The notes under the pieces are model-generated. The model was not told the origin of the DNA. It did no database searches and was given only the letters and a program-made list of their open reading frames with translations. A stretch of 64,000 nucleotides of DNA, taken from the NCBI GenBank assembly GCA_947579665.1, contig OX388350.1:83905152-83969151 (forward strand), in the 5' to 3' direction. This document shows positions 53,901 through 64,000 of the stretch, in pieces. Source of the DNA: Sympetrum striolatum. Lineage: Eukaryota > Arthropoda > Insecta > Odonata > Libellulidae. Position numbers and translations under genes: made by a program. Each line of letters opens with the position of its first letter. The first letter of the stretch is position 1.

Positions 53901-56627
53901 AAGTTTTCAATTGCTCAAATATACAACTATTCTAGTGATTTTATATCGATATAAAAGTGTACTCTAGTTGTACAATATAAAAAATCTCAGTTACACCTCT
54001 CTTTGTTATCGCTTTCCGTACTTAATTTTGCATAAGTGAATCTCTCTCTGCCGCTATTTCGCAAGGCAATTGTTTTGGAGAAAAACTGCGGAAAAATCAG
54101 CAAGATTTGATTAAAAGAAGCACTTACCAGAGCAGAGATGAGCCGTCGCTATAGAAACCTCACCCACCAACCGCCTTCCAAGCACACATTCACACACACA
54201 CACTCATCCACCACCTTCATGAGCACCCTTCTTCCAAAGGCTCTTCCTTCACGACAGCACCCACCTGCTTCGAAATGATCTTGGCCGATGGACTCCCCCC
54301 CTTTCCCCCCCCATCCACGGACTCCCTCGAGTCGCCTCCGCCAACGCCCTCCTGAAACAAGTGCCCAAATGAAGTCAAACGGCAGAAATGCAACTTCCAT
54401 AACCATTAAGCCCTGATTGCACAGGTTCAAACCGCACGGGATTCTTCACACAGCGATTTGCAACGATACTAAACTAAAAGTCCGATTATTATCATTACTA
54501 CTGATTTTCCCCTTCAGAAATGAAGGAATTTAAATTACAGATAGTTACCAAACATATGAATAATCCCGATACTTCGTGGGGGATATGACGCGGCCAGTCT
54601 CAATTAACCTCCAAAGAAATTATAGGTAGTAATAGTATTAACATTTTTGGCGCGTCAACCGCTAGGTTATTTGCGCCAGTGACTCAAAAGATGTGGCGGT
54701 TTCAATCACTACAAATATGGACAGAACATTGACATATTAAAATCCTAAACCGCTAAAAACATGCAAACCTCACCTGATAATGAGCTAAGACAATAAAAGA
54801 AGATAAAATAAATTAATTAATGAATTAAAAGGCAAAAGGCTTTTGCGCAATTGTTCCAGGGTTAGAGACGATGATGCAGGCCTGCTTCTCTGAAGAACTT
54901 TAATGCCCTGTCAAGGTTTTCTGGTTTGTCGCCTAAAATGTCTCTAATCTCTCCTCTGATGCGTAATTGATCCCGCAAATCTTGGTATTCTTCGCAATCC
55001 GTGAGTAAGTGTTTTATTGATAGCTGACAGTTGCATCTAAGACACATTGGTGCTGGTTCCCCATTTGCCAAGAGGAATGAATGGGCCAAAGCGCAGTGAC
55101 CAATCCTCCAACGTGCAATCACGACTTCCTCTCGCCTACTGTTCCGAACGGAGGACTGCCAGAAGACATTGTTACGTGATTGTAGGGGAAGGGGTAAACC
55201 GCCTAATGAAGCATTGTTGTGCGAATACGGTCGTCGCTTTGGACTCAAATTCAAAGTGGAATTTTGCACAGTTATTTCCACCAATTTATTAAAGCTAATA
55301 AGTATATTGTTTATTTAGAAGATATTAGTTTTCCTCTTGGTATGAGCACTTTTCACGACATTTGCCGATAAATAAATTCTTCACATTTTGGAAAAAATTG
55401 CCGATTTTTGAAGAGCTGTTTCTCAGAGAGTTCCGGACTAATGTCCACTTAGATTGTGGGAAATTTAATCTTCTTAAAATGTGATAGACATACATTTTCT
55501 GTAGAACGCAGTTCTAGTGCGGTGCAGTTACAATTCACACACTTATTTATCTTCAGGAAGAGATGCTTCGTATGCGAACTGTAGCATGGAAATTAGCGCC
55601 TGTGAGTGCAGGCTCTTTTCACCCGACTGAGTATTCTGATTTTCTAAGATTTTTGGAAGCACCAAATACCATGCAAGACACGAAAAAATAACAAAAGTAG
55701 TAGCTATAGTATTCATTTCACTCTTGGCGAAGAAAAATGAAATCCGAAAAATCTCATCATCAGTTGAATCAATACTAAGTTTAATAAAAGTCCAATTTTT
55801 CACTTCTCTATCGTGAAAAGCCTACACAAGAAGTTGCATAAAAGTAATAAATGGATTCAAAATGATCTCATGTCTTGCAGCAGGAAAAGATTACCAAAAA
55901 GCAAAGTATGTAACGCTGTCAATCTCAAAACTACCGTTTTAGACTTTTTAAAACGTTCCCATTCAAACGCTGGTCGGATTTACCCCCTTCTCCCCTACTT
56001 TAGAGGATACTGAACAAAAATTTAAAAGATCACTCAGATTTCAATGCTATTTTGGGCATTCCTCATTCGGCACAGATCTTCCAAAGCTACAAAATAGGTC
56101 ACATACCACTGGTCCTAACAACATATAAAAAATCACCCTTCGTTTTAAATCGAACCCTTTTGCAACAACATCATTGCTGTGTCGACCAATGCAGTGAAAC
56201 ATAAAGTGAAGGATTTCAACCACACGAACTGCCTTCCTGTATTTCGTCATATGAAGTTTTCCCTCGTCTTACGAAGGCCATCGCTTTTAGGATGGGGGCC
56301 TACATCCTGATTGATTAGATGTTACCCATTGTTCAGTTATTGGCTGAAGACTGCCAATTATTTTATCATATCAGCAGTTGGGACTCGCTCTTCTTTGGTT
56401 AACTTATTTCAAATTACGAGTAGTGAACCGCAAGCCCGCAGTGTCGTCAATTCGTCGTTGTTGCTAATTAAACAGATATTTATGATTTAATGAGGAGAAA
56501 AAGGAGGTGATGGAGGCTTACCTGGTAGGGCGAGCTCCCTCCCGAATCGGTGTCATCCGTGTCCGGCCTCTCGGGGTCGATGCAGGAAGACGAAGAGGAC
56601 ACCCGACCGCTTCGCCGGTGGCACCAT
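47826..56627 (-). CDS. C-terminal part of a probable nuclear regulator, last 4 exons
   Basis: Four minus-strand exons, 56627-56522, 54351-54265, 50166-50041 and 47981-47826, join in phase 0 and give 157 residues plus stop; the 5' part lies off the right edge. The visible protein is low in hydrophobic structure: Ser/Asp/Gly-rich at first (RVSSSSSCIDPERPDTDD), a helical stretch (MVRETLMDEGLRVVREMV), then an Ala/Ser/Pro/Val-rich tail ending VALIKREPPSPTYE. IKREPPSP is an exact match to the phosphorylation-dependent SUMO motif (psi-K-x-E-x-x-S-P) known from HSF, MEF2 and GATA factors, hence the guess of a transcriptional regulator. No DNA-binding domain is in view. It faces the PDZ-PH gene tail to tail. 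Confidence 0.75.
47982..50040 (-). other. Minus-strand gene, last intron
   Basis: Contains a short perfect inverted repeat at 48774-48807 (TTGCAGGCATT and its complement) and a tRNA-like remnant at 49134-49198. Nothing else recognised. Confidence 0.5.
49134..49198 (-). repeat. tRNA-derived remnant (SINE head or tRNA pseudogene)
   Basis: On the minus strand an acceptor-like pair CCGACTG/CAGTCGG encloses an A-box-like TGGTTAGTGCA and a B-box GGTTCGAATCC in a good T-arm. Only 13 nt lie between the D and T arms, too few for an anticodon arm and variable loop, so it is not a working tRNA. Confidence 0.6.
50041..50166 (-). CDS. Minus-strand gene, exon n-1
   Basis: 126 nt, phase 0 at both ends. 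Acceptor GCTGCTGCAG has a weak pyrimidine tract and donor GTTTGT is sub-optimal, so this exon might be alternatively spliced. It encodes MVRETLMDEGLRVVREMV and GAGSPTQESFFHENK, with two imperfect copies of GTGCGAGAAA at the DNA level. Skipping it would keep the frame. Confidence 0.72.
52320..52558. repeat. Fold-back element with hammerhead-like cores
   Basis: Inverted ends (CAGATTTATA... and ...TATAAATCTG) with arms containing ACCGGTTTCGGTATATTACC and its complement. On the minus strand at 52360-52387 the order is CTGACGA, one T, a GGTA/TACC hairpin, GAAA, CCGGTA: the core fits CUGANGA. The + arm (52487-52515) has ATGACGA in place of CTGACGA. The interior is shared with the element at 10.2 kb. 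Confidence 0.75.
52360..52387 (-). ncRNA. Hammerhead-like motif, consensus core
   Basis: CUGACGA, U, GGUA-AUA-UACC, GAAA, then palindromic ACCGGU followed by A. The palindrome would let two copies pair as stem III, the geometry of dimeric hammerheads with short stem III, and the following A fits the H at the cleavage position. The extra U before stem II departs from the textbook core. Confidence 0.4.
52640..54145. other. Intronic AT-rich sequence
   Basis: No element or exon supported in this 1.5 kb. A small CA-rich tract lies just beyond it at about 54186-54210. Confidence 0.45.
54265..54351 (-). CDS. Minus-strand gene, exon n-2
   Basis: 87 nt, phase 0 at both ends, acceptor CTTGTTTCAG, donor GTGGGT. 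Encodes EGVGGGDSRESVDGGGKGGS then PSAKIISKQ: Gly-rich and disordered-looking. A run of G on the coding strand makes the exon prone to slippage errors. Confidence 0.78.
54352..56521 (-). other. Minus-strand gene intron with LINE insertion
   Basis: 2.2 kb. Contains the LINE C-terminal fragment (54862-55284); the rest shows nothing recognisable. Confidence 0.5.
54862..55284 (-). pseudogene. LINE (Jockey/R1-like) C-terminal fragment
   Basis: An intact 140-residue frame reads RREEVVIARWRIGHCALAHS, then PMCLRCNCQLSIKHLLTDCE and a stop. This is the R-x-E-x2-L/IARxRIGH ... C-x2-C-x7-H-x4-C signature after the RT/RNase H region of Jockey- and R1-type non-LTR retrotransposons. The start is truncated, as usual for such insertions. 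It is one of the better-preserved transposon coding fragments here, so likely a recent insertion. Confidence 0.85.
56522..56627 (-). CDS. Minus-strand gene, exon n-3
   Basis: 106 nt, acceptor TTGTCTGTCCAG, donor GTAAGC. The first base completes a codon from an upstream exon; then 35 codons rich in Ser, Asp and Arg (RRSGRVSSSSSCIDPE, DTDDTDSGGSSPYQ). GC-rich against AT-rich flanks. Of the open frames, only this one also keeps the next three exons open. Confidence 0.8.
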
Positions 56628-57753
56628 CTGGACAGACAATCACACAGCTCGTGAATCAATCAGTTTGATGAAGTAATTACGAGTACGTTTTATGCTTGGA
56701 TTGACGATGAATGGTTCATGGTCGAGTGCTCAACAGGTTGTTTGCATGTTTTAACGATTTAAGGCTACTTTTGGTCGTTTTTCCCGCCAAGTATTTGGGA
56801 AGCTATTAGCTCTCCAGGTTAGATAGGTATTTTGGTGTCTTACACCCCCTGCCACGCGCCTCTGGCGGATTGCTGGGTTTAAATGTAAATGTGTGAATGA
56901 AAAGGAATGATGCTTTGCGCGCTGTGGCAAGAAGTAATCTCATTGAAACAGGTTTTGGATTCAAACCCGGGTCTTCATGAAAATGGGAATAGTTTTTCGA
57001 AGCTCTAAACTGCGTACAAATCCAGTTTACCTCTAGAACATCCAGATTTCTGGAATGGAGGGGTAAATATTTTGAAATCGCCAAAATTATACCTCTCGAG
57101 AGATTATATTATCTTAACGAAAGGGTTTTCAGTGGATAACTTGACAAAATCAGGGAAAATATAAGATGGAATACTAAAATCCCCTATTCGCGTCCCAAAT
57201 TCAGTTCTTCTTACGCCATTGTATTCTACCCTCAATTACTTTCAGTTCCACTCCCTCTCAATATTTGACCCACTCATTTCCTCTGCCGACGCTTTATCAT
57301 TTAAATTAATGCCCTCTCCTCCATCTCTAGCATGGTTTTCTATTAACCCAGCTTACCTTTTGTCCATTCTACACCCCGTCTAAATGACCTCAAATCTTTT
57401 GGAGTGTTCGATGTCTTACACCCGCACAGCGAAACCCCCCGTGTCAATCATTCTACTAATTCTTTAACCTTAAATAGTTTTCGTCATCCCTTCGACCTAC
57501 GAAAGCTTCTTCTTCCGATCATCGTCATCCTAAGAAAGAACATTATCCAATTAGGATCGTCCTAGATTTCCCCGTCTACCCTAAATACTCTTATCTTTGA
57601 TAAACCAGACGCACCAACTACCAAAAGCCGTCAAAACGTGCCAGGCATAAAGAGGAAGACGAAAAGCGCGCTCAAAACAGAGAATCTGAAAGACTCGCTC
57701 TTCTCGAGTTATGCTGCTTGTGTTGTAGGTAGTAACTTTTCTTTGCCCCTTGG

Positions 57754-57838
57754 TGTACAGTCCTGGCCAAAATTAACGCAGCACCGGCCGTAAGGATCGC
57801 TAGGGAGGTGCTGCGTTAATTTTGGCCAGGAGTGTACA
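57754..57838. mobile_element. Mariner-like MITE, 85 bp
   Basis: Near-perfect palindrome: TGTACAGTCCTGGCCAAAAT through CGCAGCACC, a 25-bp centre, then the complement ending TGTACA. The outer TA dinucleotides and the TGGCCAAAATTAACGCAGC terminus fit a Tc1/mariner-type solo-terminus element. Confidence 0.75.
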
Positions 57839-59479
57839 TAGGATTAACTTCCAGGTATCCGTGAAATACTTTATTATGGGGAAAATCGTAAATTTGGGGC
57901 CTTCTAGAATAAAATCAGTGATACTAAGGCTCAATTTTTAGGATCCGGTCGTTGGGGCCCATACAAAGGCTACGTAAATGGTGCCTGTGGTTTTGACTAA
58001 GAATTTGCAGCCGATATGCAGCTGATAAAAATATAATAGATGCCAGAATTCCGAAGTGACGTATACAAGTATTCAAATAAGTGTTCGCTAAAAAAATTAA
58101 GGGAGCTCGGAGGGTAAAAAGATAGAATTATATCCCAACAAGATAAGTCATCTGTAAAAAAATTGAAGAAAATGATGAAGAAAAGAAAGTGGAACATCTC
58201 GAGATCTATAAGATCTGTAGGCGCACGTGTATGGTGCGGTTGTTTAAATCCAATTTTCAGTTGCTAATTTTTCATAAACAGAGGGCCTATGAATTGAACG
58301 GTCGGACAATTGCTCTTTAAGCAAAGAAAAAGTTTAGTGCGAATCCGTTCCCCACAAACAGGGCAATTGCAAGATGAACTAGTAATATAAGAAGTGACTA
58401 AGAACATTACTATTTGTAAATGAGGACTGTTGTGCGTAAGAAGGGAAAGCGTAAAAGGTGCAATAAGTGCGAGAAGGGACGCACTACATTCATAAGTAAT
58501 GCACGTAAAAAGTATGAGTGAGCAATTGATAAAATGTACAATTTTTACAAATTAAGTATAACTATTGAAAAAATTCCAAATGCATATGAATTTATATTTA
58601 GGTTAACAAATAATAGCAAAAACAAAATTGGAAAATATATTGAGAACTAAAAATGATTTAATCAAGTTTTCATAATCGAAATGTAACAGTTCATCTTGAA
58701 AAATAAATTTTTATAAATTTGAAATATTTTCCTAAATTAAAATGTAGCGTCAGTAGAAAAGTTACACTTTATTTTTAATTCTGTATGTTTAATGTAGAAT
58801 TAATAAAAATGGCGTCATGGTGTAAGAATTAGATACGAAAGAAAATTTTTATTCAAAAGAGTGCATTTTCAAGAAAAAAGCCTCGGCATTCACCATTTAA
58901 TCGCGGCACTAAAATGCAATGGGAAATACGAGAACATGGAGTGCGAATGCAATTTGGCTAACATTTAAAGTGCCGCAGGAAATGCATCTTCAGAAAATTC
59001 TTCGGATTATGCGAAACGGCATTATTTCATTGAAATTAACATACATACGATCATTCTGTATTTGGCGATTGATTTATTTCATAAACCTTTCAGTTAATTT
59101 GTAAACGGTTTGAAGTTTCGAGTTCACTGGTTAAAAGTACATTCATTTGATAAATGTAAGCTTACGTTTTTCACTGTTAGAGACATCTACGGAAAGCGCC
59201 GGATCTCGTTCGCAAGGATGCATTGGTTAATTCAATTATGTTAATATGCAATCCGTAAAAGCTGCCAAAATACTAATGTCTCCTGTTTCCCACGCAAACA
59301 CGAGTTGGCCGTAACTGGATTACGTTGATAATTTCTGAATGTTAGGCACGCGCGACATTTCCAAAACATTCGTTCAAGGGGTCGACGAAAAAAAATCGTT
59401 AGCCGAAAATATCGGTTGAACTTCACTGAATCAGGCGAGGTGTTGTGGCAATCCATAATGGAAAGAATATAAGAGGGAT

Positions 59480-59650
59480 TTGTACTTTTTACCACAAATT
59501 TATTTTTACAAATAACAGTAACACGACCGGGTTCGACGATTCGAAGACTTTCTTCACCAGAAGATGACGATTGATCGTCGAAACCGGTCGTGTTACTGTT
59601 ACTTGTAAAAATACATTTGTGGTAAAAAGTACAAATCTTTATTAGATTCT
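59480..59650. repeat. Fold-back element with hammerhead-like core
   Basis: Arms with ATTTGTACTTTTTACCACAA and its complement enclose CACGACCGG...CCGGTCGTG. The + arm at 59558-59589 reads CAGAAGA, T, hairpin GACGA-TTGA-TCGTC, GAAA, CCGGTC; the - arm is decayed (GAAC for GAAA). Same family as the element at 222-530 but with a different hairpin, so stem II pairing is kept while its sequence changes. Confidence 0.75.
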
Positions 59651-60385
59651 TTCCATCGTTATCGGCGTTCATCATAGGCGATGTACCGCCGTGATTCGAT
59701 TTAACTAACTTGATATCTGCAGGAATGAAGTGCAATGAGATGGCAAAAGTAAAAGGCGAAAATAAACATCCATTAAAGTGAGCCAATTTCTCCCCTTAAA
59801 CGGACGACACGGATCACAGAGATCATTTAGAATGTTAAATGGTTCGTAACGAGATGATAATGGGCATGATAAGGCGCCATTTATAGATCGGCTAAATCGT
59901 CAGATACACCAACTTTCGCCATCGACTTTATCCCTTCTTCTTGGCTATTCATTTGAAATGCAAATGCACTTATGCCGTGCATTCCTAAGAGTGACATCCA
60001 TAGAGAAAATATTCCAGTTTTACGAGGCACAGCGCGCATGCGCGGCAACTCCCGTGTCTCATAAGTTGTCCGATTAATTTCACCAGTACGTAGCGAATGG
60101 GAATTGAATACATGAGTTCTCAACAGCCACGAATTAGAGACTTCATCACTTACAAGAGACTAAATTGACGGTTTTGTATTTGAAATGCTGCAAAGCAGGA
60201 CACGTGAAGCCATACCATTTCTATTGATGTCGATGATGCCTCTGTTAGAGTTATTCAGATAGGAAGACGACAACTTGATTAACTGAGGATCTCACCAAGT
60301 TTTGGAAAAGGGTTAAGGTAAGGTTAAAGGTAACTTTAAGGGCGTGCACCAAGGAAAATTCCCAAGGAAAAACAGACTTGAAAAA

Positions 60386-60412
60386 GTCTGACGGGGCCGG
60401 GAATCGAACCTG
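60386..60412 (-). repeat. SINE-like B-box remnant
   Basis: The minus strand reads CAGGTTCGATTCCCGGCCCC, a strong pol III B-box within a T-arm-like context. No tRNA body or A-box at proper spacing was found. Confidence 0.4.
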
Positions 60413-63400
60413 GTTTTTGCTTTAAGTTTTGCTTAAACTGTCCTCATGATAACGAGATATTGAAACATGGAATGCGTGTTTTATTCTCAAAGTTACAAGA
60501 AGTTGAAAACTCACATTGTCACCTTTTCATTAGAACACTCCTGATGTACCGTATTTGCGATTTTGTTTTCATCCGCATTATCTTCGGAAAATACAACTTT
60601 AAAACGACAAAGAAGTATGACTGAGTAATCAAAGACTACTGCGAATGCTTTGGACGATAAAGTGCTTAAAAATGCAATGCACTGATGAATGAAAAGCAGA
60701 TTTTCATGCGTTCGCCAGTTGCTTATTCACTGCGCTAATGTCTATCAGAAATTCAATGGTGACAATTTATCTATTTGTAAATTCATTGCAATTTGTAAAT
60801 TTTAACTATCGGACAATTTTTTAAGATCTAAAGTTAGAGGTATACAATGGATGAACAAGGTTCTAAGACACATCAATCAAAGAATAAAAAAACTAATCGA
60901 AAAATAATCTGACATAAGGTATCTTCATGGCCTTTTTTTGGAAAATTATTTTAACAATGAATTTTCCTTTCACTTCATGAATTTTTTCTATGAATTTTTC
61001 CCATAGTAAGAGTTTCTTTTGCCTGCCTTTAGAATTGTTTTACAGGTGGAATCCCTCTCTCAAATGATGGGATATCTGTGTCATAGATAGTTAAAAATGT
61101 ATGTATTGGATGAATATTGTTATGTTGCAATAATATACGTACTTGTTGTATAAGTTAACAGTCCTTGCGACAAACTGCGGCGGTTGTGTACAATAAACAA
61201 ATCAAAGAGAGAAAAAGTCTGAAGTCGCTCCAAAGAGGCACGGAAATGACAATCCAGTTGTTGCAGGTCTCGGTTCGAGCCCAGAGGGTTCTAAGTCCCA
61301 AATTTCACTTGAGTTACTGTAATCATTTCAGGTTTTGCAAGCACGTGCCAACGAGACCCAGAGGCATCCTCAAAGAATGTCCTTTCCAAAAATCGTTCCG
61401 GGTTCAACGTTTGGGAAATTTTCCAATATAAATATTTGGGACCTTTTTTCCAATTTTGGATGAGAAAAAATGTCGAAAAATAATGACAAAGAGTTCTCCT
61501 ATGTGGAAATTGAAATTATTCTATTCTTATACTTTGATGCTGCCGTTATCGACGATTTCTTTAGAAGTCCTGAAGATCTCGGATACACCGAAAAGTCGAA
61601 GCAAATATTTCTATCTTCTCTCGAGGATGGCCGCTACAGCAAAATGTTTCGGTGGCAAATAAAATCAATCGACAGTTGACACTCGAATGCTACCGTAAAC
61701 AGAAAAGATACAATGTAGGGATTCAACGCAAATGCATCATTGTTGGGAGAACTATGATCAAAATAAATTCACTTTTCAAGAAATCGTTGAACAAGATAAT
61801 AATGAAAGACGATTCTTTCATAATTATCTTGTTCCTGCTGTAATAATGTGAAAATTACAGGGGCATTGATTGTGCTACACAATGGAATTGATTCTGATTT
61901 AAGAGCAGTGAATATATTCATAATGTGCTGCAGTTGGACGTGAAACACAGGCTCATCGAAGAAAGTTAAACCACTTCGCTCCTTGTGCAGTGAACCTCAT
62001 TCCCTTTTTTTGTATTAAATGTTAGAGAGGAGCCATTCTTCAAGACTACAGTAATAACACAATTAATTGCTTTGCGAACTCTGAACTCGCTACTTCTTAC
62101 GACGAATTGATTCGCGAAGCAAAAATTATCTTTAGAGATAATACGCGTCTGGGCATCCGCAAAAAAACCTCCGTCGGGAGCGCACAATGGCCGCAGGTGC
62201 AAAATAAACCGGAAAAAGAAACTTCTTTTGTTCTGGCGGAGAAAACAATCGAGGGCCGAAAAAGAGCGGGAAAAGAAAAACGGGCGAAAAGAAAAAATGC
62301 GTAAAATAGGGGAAAGGCGGAGGGGATAGGCAGTGCGCTGCCTGGCCATTCTAAAATTAGGAGCTGCACTGAGAATAAATACCGCATGGTGTAAGGAAAG
62401 AGGGAAGCCGTGGGGGGTGGCATCCCGCTGCAACGGGAGTGTAACACCACAGCGGATACCCGATCAAGAAAGATTATGGTTTTTGCAGACTTCTTCTGCA
62501 AGCATGCGAAAGGCCCATTGTCCCTCCGAAAATATCTCGGTCGGTTTTCAAAGAAGAGTAACGCGAGCGATTCTTCGCTATCGAAAAAATAATATGAGGC
62601 TCTGGGCTCGCTTCCAACGCGGTTGGGCAATGGGAGTGCGCGCATCTTTATGGGGACTTCAGAGAGAACCACTGCACTTATACACTGGCGATACTTTTTG
62701 TAGCGATTTATGCAGAAACTAGGACTTACAGGCGGCTATTGACGGGATTGGCAGCTGCCCTCTATCGACCACCACTGCAACAACTATGCTCCATTATGAG
62801 ATTCGCAATTCTCTGGACCAATATTCATTTGTGACTTTAAATAGATACTTTTCGATTGATAATTCTCACTTCTTTCATCTATGAAGATAGAAACTATGTT
62901 ATTTATGGAATTTCTTTACGTCGTTGGTGATCAATTTTGACTATTGTAACTGCTAATTTTAATTTAACGCGTAAAAATCTAAAGTGTAATGGATTAGAGC
63001 GATGCTAAGGATAGCAAATTTCTTCCTCAATATAATCATCGCTCATTCCGAAGACATTGAGATATTGGAATAAAATGCATTCCGATAATGCACGAGTCGT
63101 ATGAATGAAGTCGTATTGAAGATTCTTCTAAACTACGTGAGACTCCTTATTTCTCAAATACACCCAATAAAAGGCAGATTTTGTTATAAAAATTAAATTG
63201 ATGAGAAGGAGTTGAGTCAGTCAAGCGAAAAACAACATTATGCCGCTCTTAAGCCCTGAAACAGCTGCCTGAAGGCGGCCCTGGTCATGTACCCCACAAG
63301 ATCAACTTCGATATTGACTGTTCGGTCACGTTATACAAAATAAAAACAATTTGGAACCGCATTGGTCCATATTGGAGTCAATTTTATAATTTCCTCAAAA

Positions 63401-64000
63401 CCCGTAAAATTCTCTGTTATGAACACCAGAATTATGTGAATAATTTTGTTAACCAATCCTAGTCGATTGAATGTCAGATTTAAATAGCAATAATCCTATT
63501 AGTGCAGGTTTAGCATGAATGTATAAATGGATTGAATATAGAGACGAATCTTAGATGAAGGGCATCGATAGAAAATGGAACCTCGACAAAACGCACCTCC
63601 AAGGATGCACACCCAAAGGTCCCCTGTACCATAAATGCTTTTCTATTCGACAAGGAAGCAAACATTCACGCATAAAATAAGACATGGAAACTAATAATAA
63701 TACCTATTGAGATATATGCTCTCATAAATTCGTCAAAACGAAGATATTAAGAACTAGAAAAGCTTTAATAATTCAATTAAAACTATGAAATTTGAAATGA
63801 TAATATCATTTTTAAATTTGTGTATGAGCACCTTAAACTGTTTGCAGAAGATTGCCTTTGAGTGCCTCGCGAGCCACACGTAGTTTTTACATCTCTGGCA
63901 GTAAATTCCAAATATAAAACAACAGGAGATTCAAGGACAGCTTACTCTTCATTACTCCATTAAAACAATCTTTATGACGTTTTTTCCTCTCCAATTACGC

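Larger units (their letters stand above)
50167..54264 (-). other. Minus-strand gene intron (4.1 kb)
   Basis: Holds the fold-back element at 52320-52558. A GC-richer patch at about 51050-51260 has no exon borders I trust. No other element recognised. Confidence 0.5.
56628..64000 (-). other. Upstream part of minus-strand gene: long intron or 5' flank
   Basis: An upstream exon ending in phase 2 must exist but was not found, so it may lie beyond the window. Items seen: a SINE-like box near 56945-56975, a mariner-like MITE (57754-57838), a fold-back element (59480-59650), a B-box-like remnant near 60386-60412, and a GC-richer patch at about 62.1-62.8 kb whose long frames do not look like protein. 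Other stretches show nothing I can support. Confidence 0.45.

Noticed and set aside
54149..54430. Minus-strand open frame of 93 codons
   Set aside because: It overlaps the real exon 54265-54351 in a different register; the exon's own register has canonical splice sites and fits both neighbours.
59241..59786. Minus-strand open frame of 181 codons
   Set aside because: It runs straight through the fold-back element at 59.5 kb, so much of the product is translated palindrome.
61470..61679. Plus-strand frame starting MSKNNDKEFSYVEIE, 69 codons
   Set aside because: Acceptable composition and ATG, but no similarity recognised, no neighbouring coding sequence and no splice sites I trust. Could be a transposon N-terminus.
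62097..62672. Minus-strand open frame of 191 codons
   Set aside because: Composition is Phe/Ser/Arg-rich with no domain, overlapping open frames exist on both strands, and no splice or start context supports it. More likely GC-richer non-coding DNA with few stop codons.
62731..62775. Possible short minus-strand exon with GTTGTTGCAG acceptor and GTAAGT donor
   Set aside because: The only open register ends in phase 1, while the next known exon (56627) needs phase 2. It could be an untranslated 5' exon, but nothing else supports it.

Overview
The window is AT-rich animal DNA, about two-thirds A+T by eye. It looks like arthropod and probably insect: a TATA-less promoter with the TCAGTC initiator and a DPE at the exact +28 spacing, kilobase introns with GT-AG borders, and decayed Penelope, Mutator-like, pogo/Tigger, hAT, mariner and several LINE elements. 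Nothing bacterial or organellar is visible. Most long open frames are chance or transposon-derived; the host genes lie in short exons that had to be joined by splice sites and reading phase.

Gene 1 (+ strand, about 2592 to 26.45 kb) is the best-supported host gene. Eight coding exons join with matching phase at every junction into a frame of 1,353 nt (450 residues plus stop). The protein has a short N-terminus, a class I-type PDZ domain (about residues 44-122), one PH domain (about 153-262) and a second PH domain (about 288-446) with a histidine-rich insertion. It ends right after the second PH domain. I read it as a membrane-associated scaffold or adaptor and cannot name it. A five-site 44-bp tandem array carrying TTACGTCA (CRE/ATF-like) lies just upstream of the Inr/DPE promoter.

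Gene 2 (- strand, 3' end at about 47.8 kb, running out of the right edge) shows its last four coding exons, 157 residues. They are Ser/Gly/Asp-rich and end in IKREPPSP, an exact match to the phosphorylation-dependent SUMOylation consensus, which suggests a transcriptional regulator. Genes 1 and 2 are convergent.

The 26.5-47.5 kb interval holds a decayed, colinear second copy of gene 1 intron 6/exon 7 sequence: three matching blocks in the same order, including a copy of exon 7 that is 65 bp shorter, frame-broken and has no following terminal exon. One 134-bp block of the duplication is identical in both copies although the other blocks have diverged. Penelope, Mutator-like, LINE and palindromic elements have inserted around these blocks.

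Mobile DNA elsewhere: a pogo/Tigger element with TIRs and a broken transposase (16.56-18.90 kb), hAT-like and TATAAGAC-type MITEs, SINE-like copies, a mariner-like MITE (57.75 kb), a 5'-truncated LINE with a readable C-terminus (54.9-55.3 kb), and several fold-back elements. The fold-backs share a hammerhead-ribozyme-like core (CNGANGA, one extra base, hairpin, GAAAC, usually then palindromic ACCGGT); one is tied to a Penelope C-terminal coding remnant. Stretches not listed as features showed nothing I could support.
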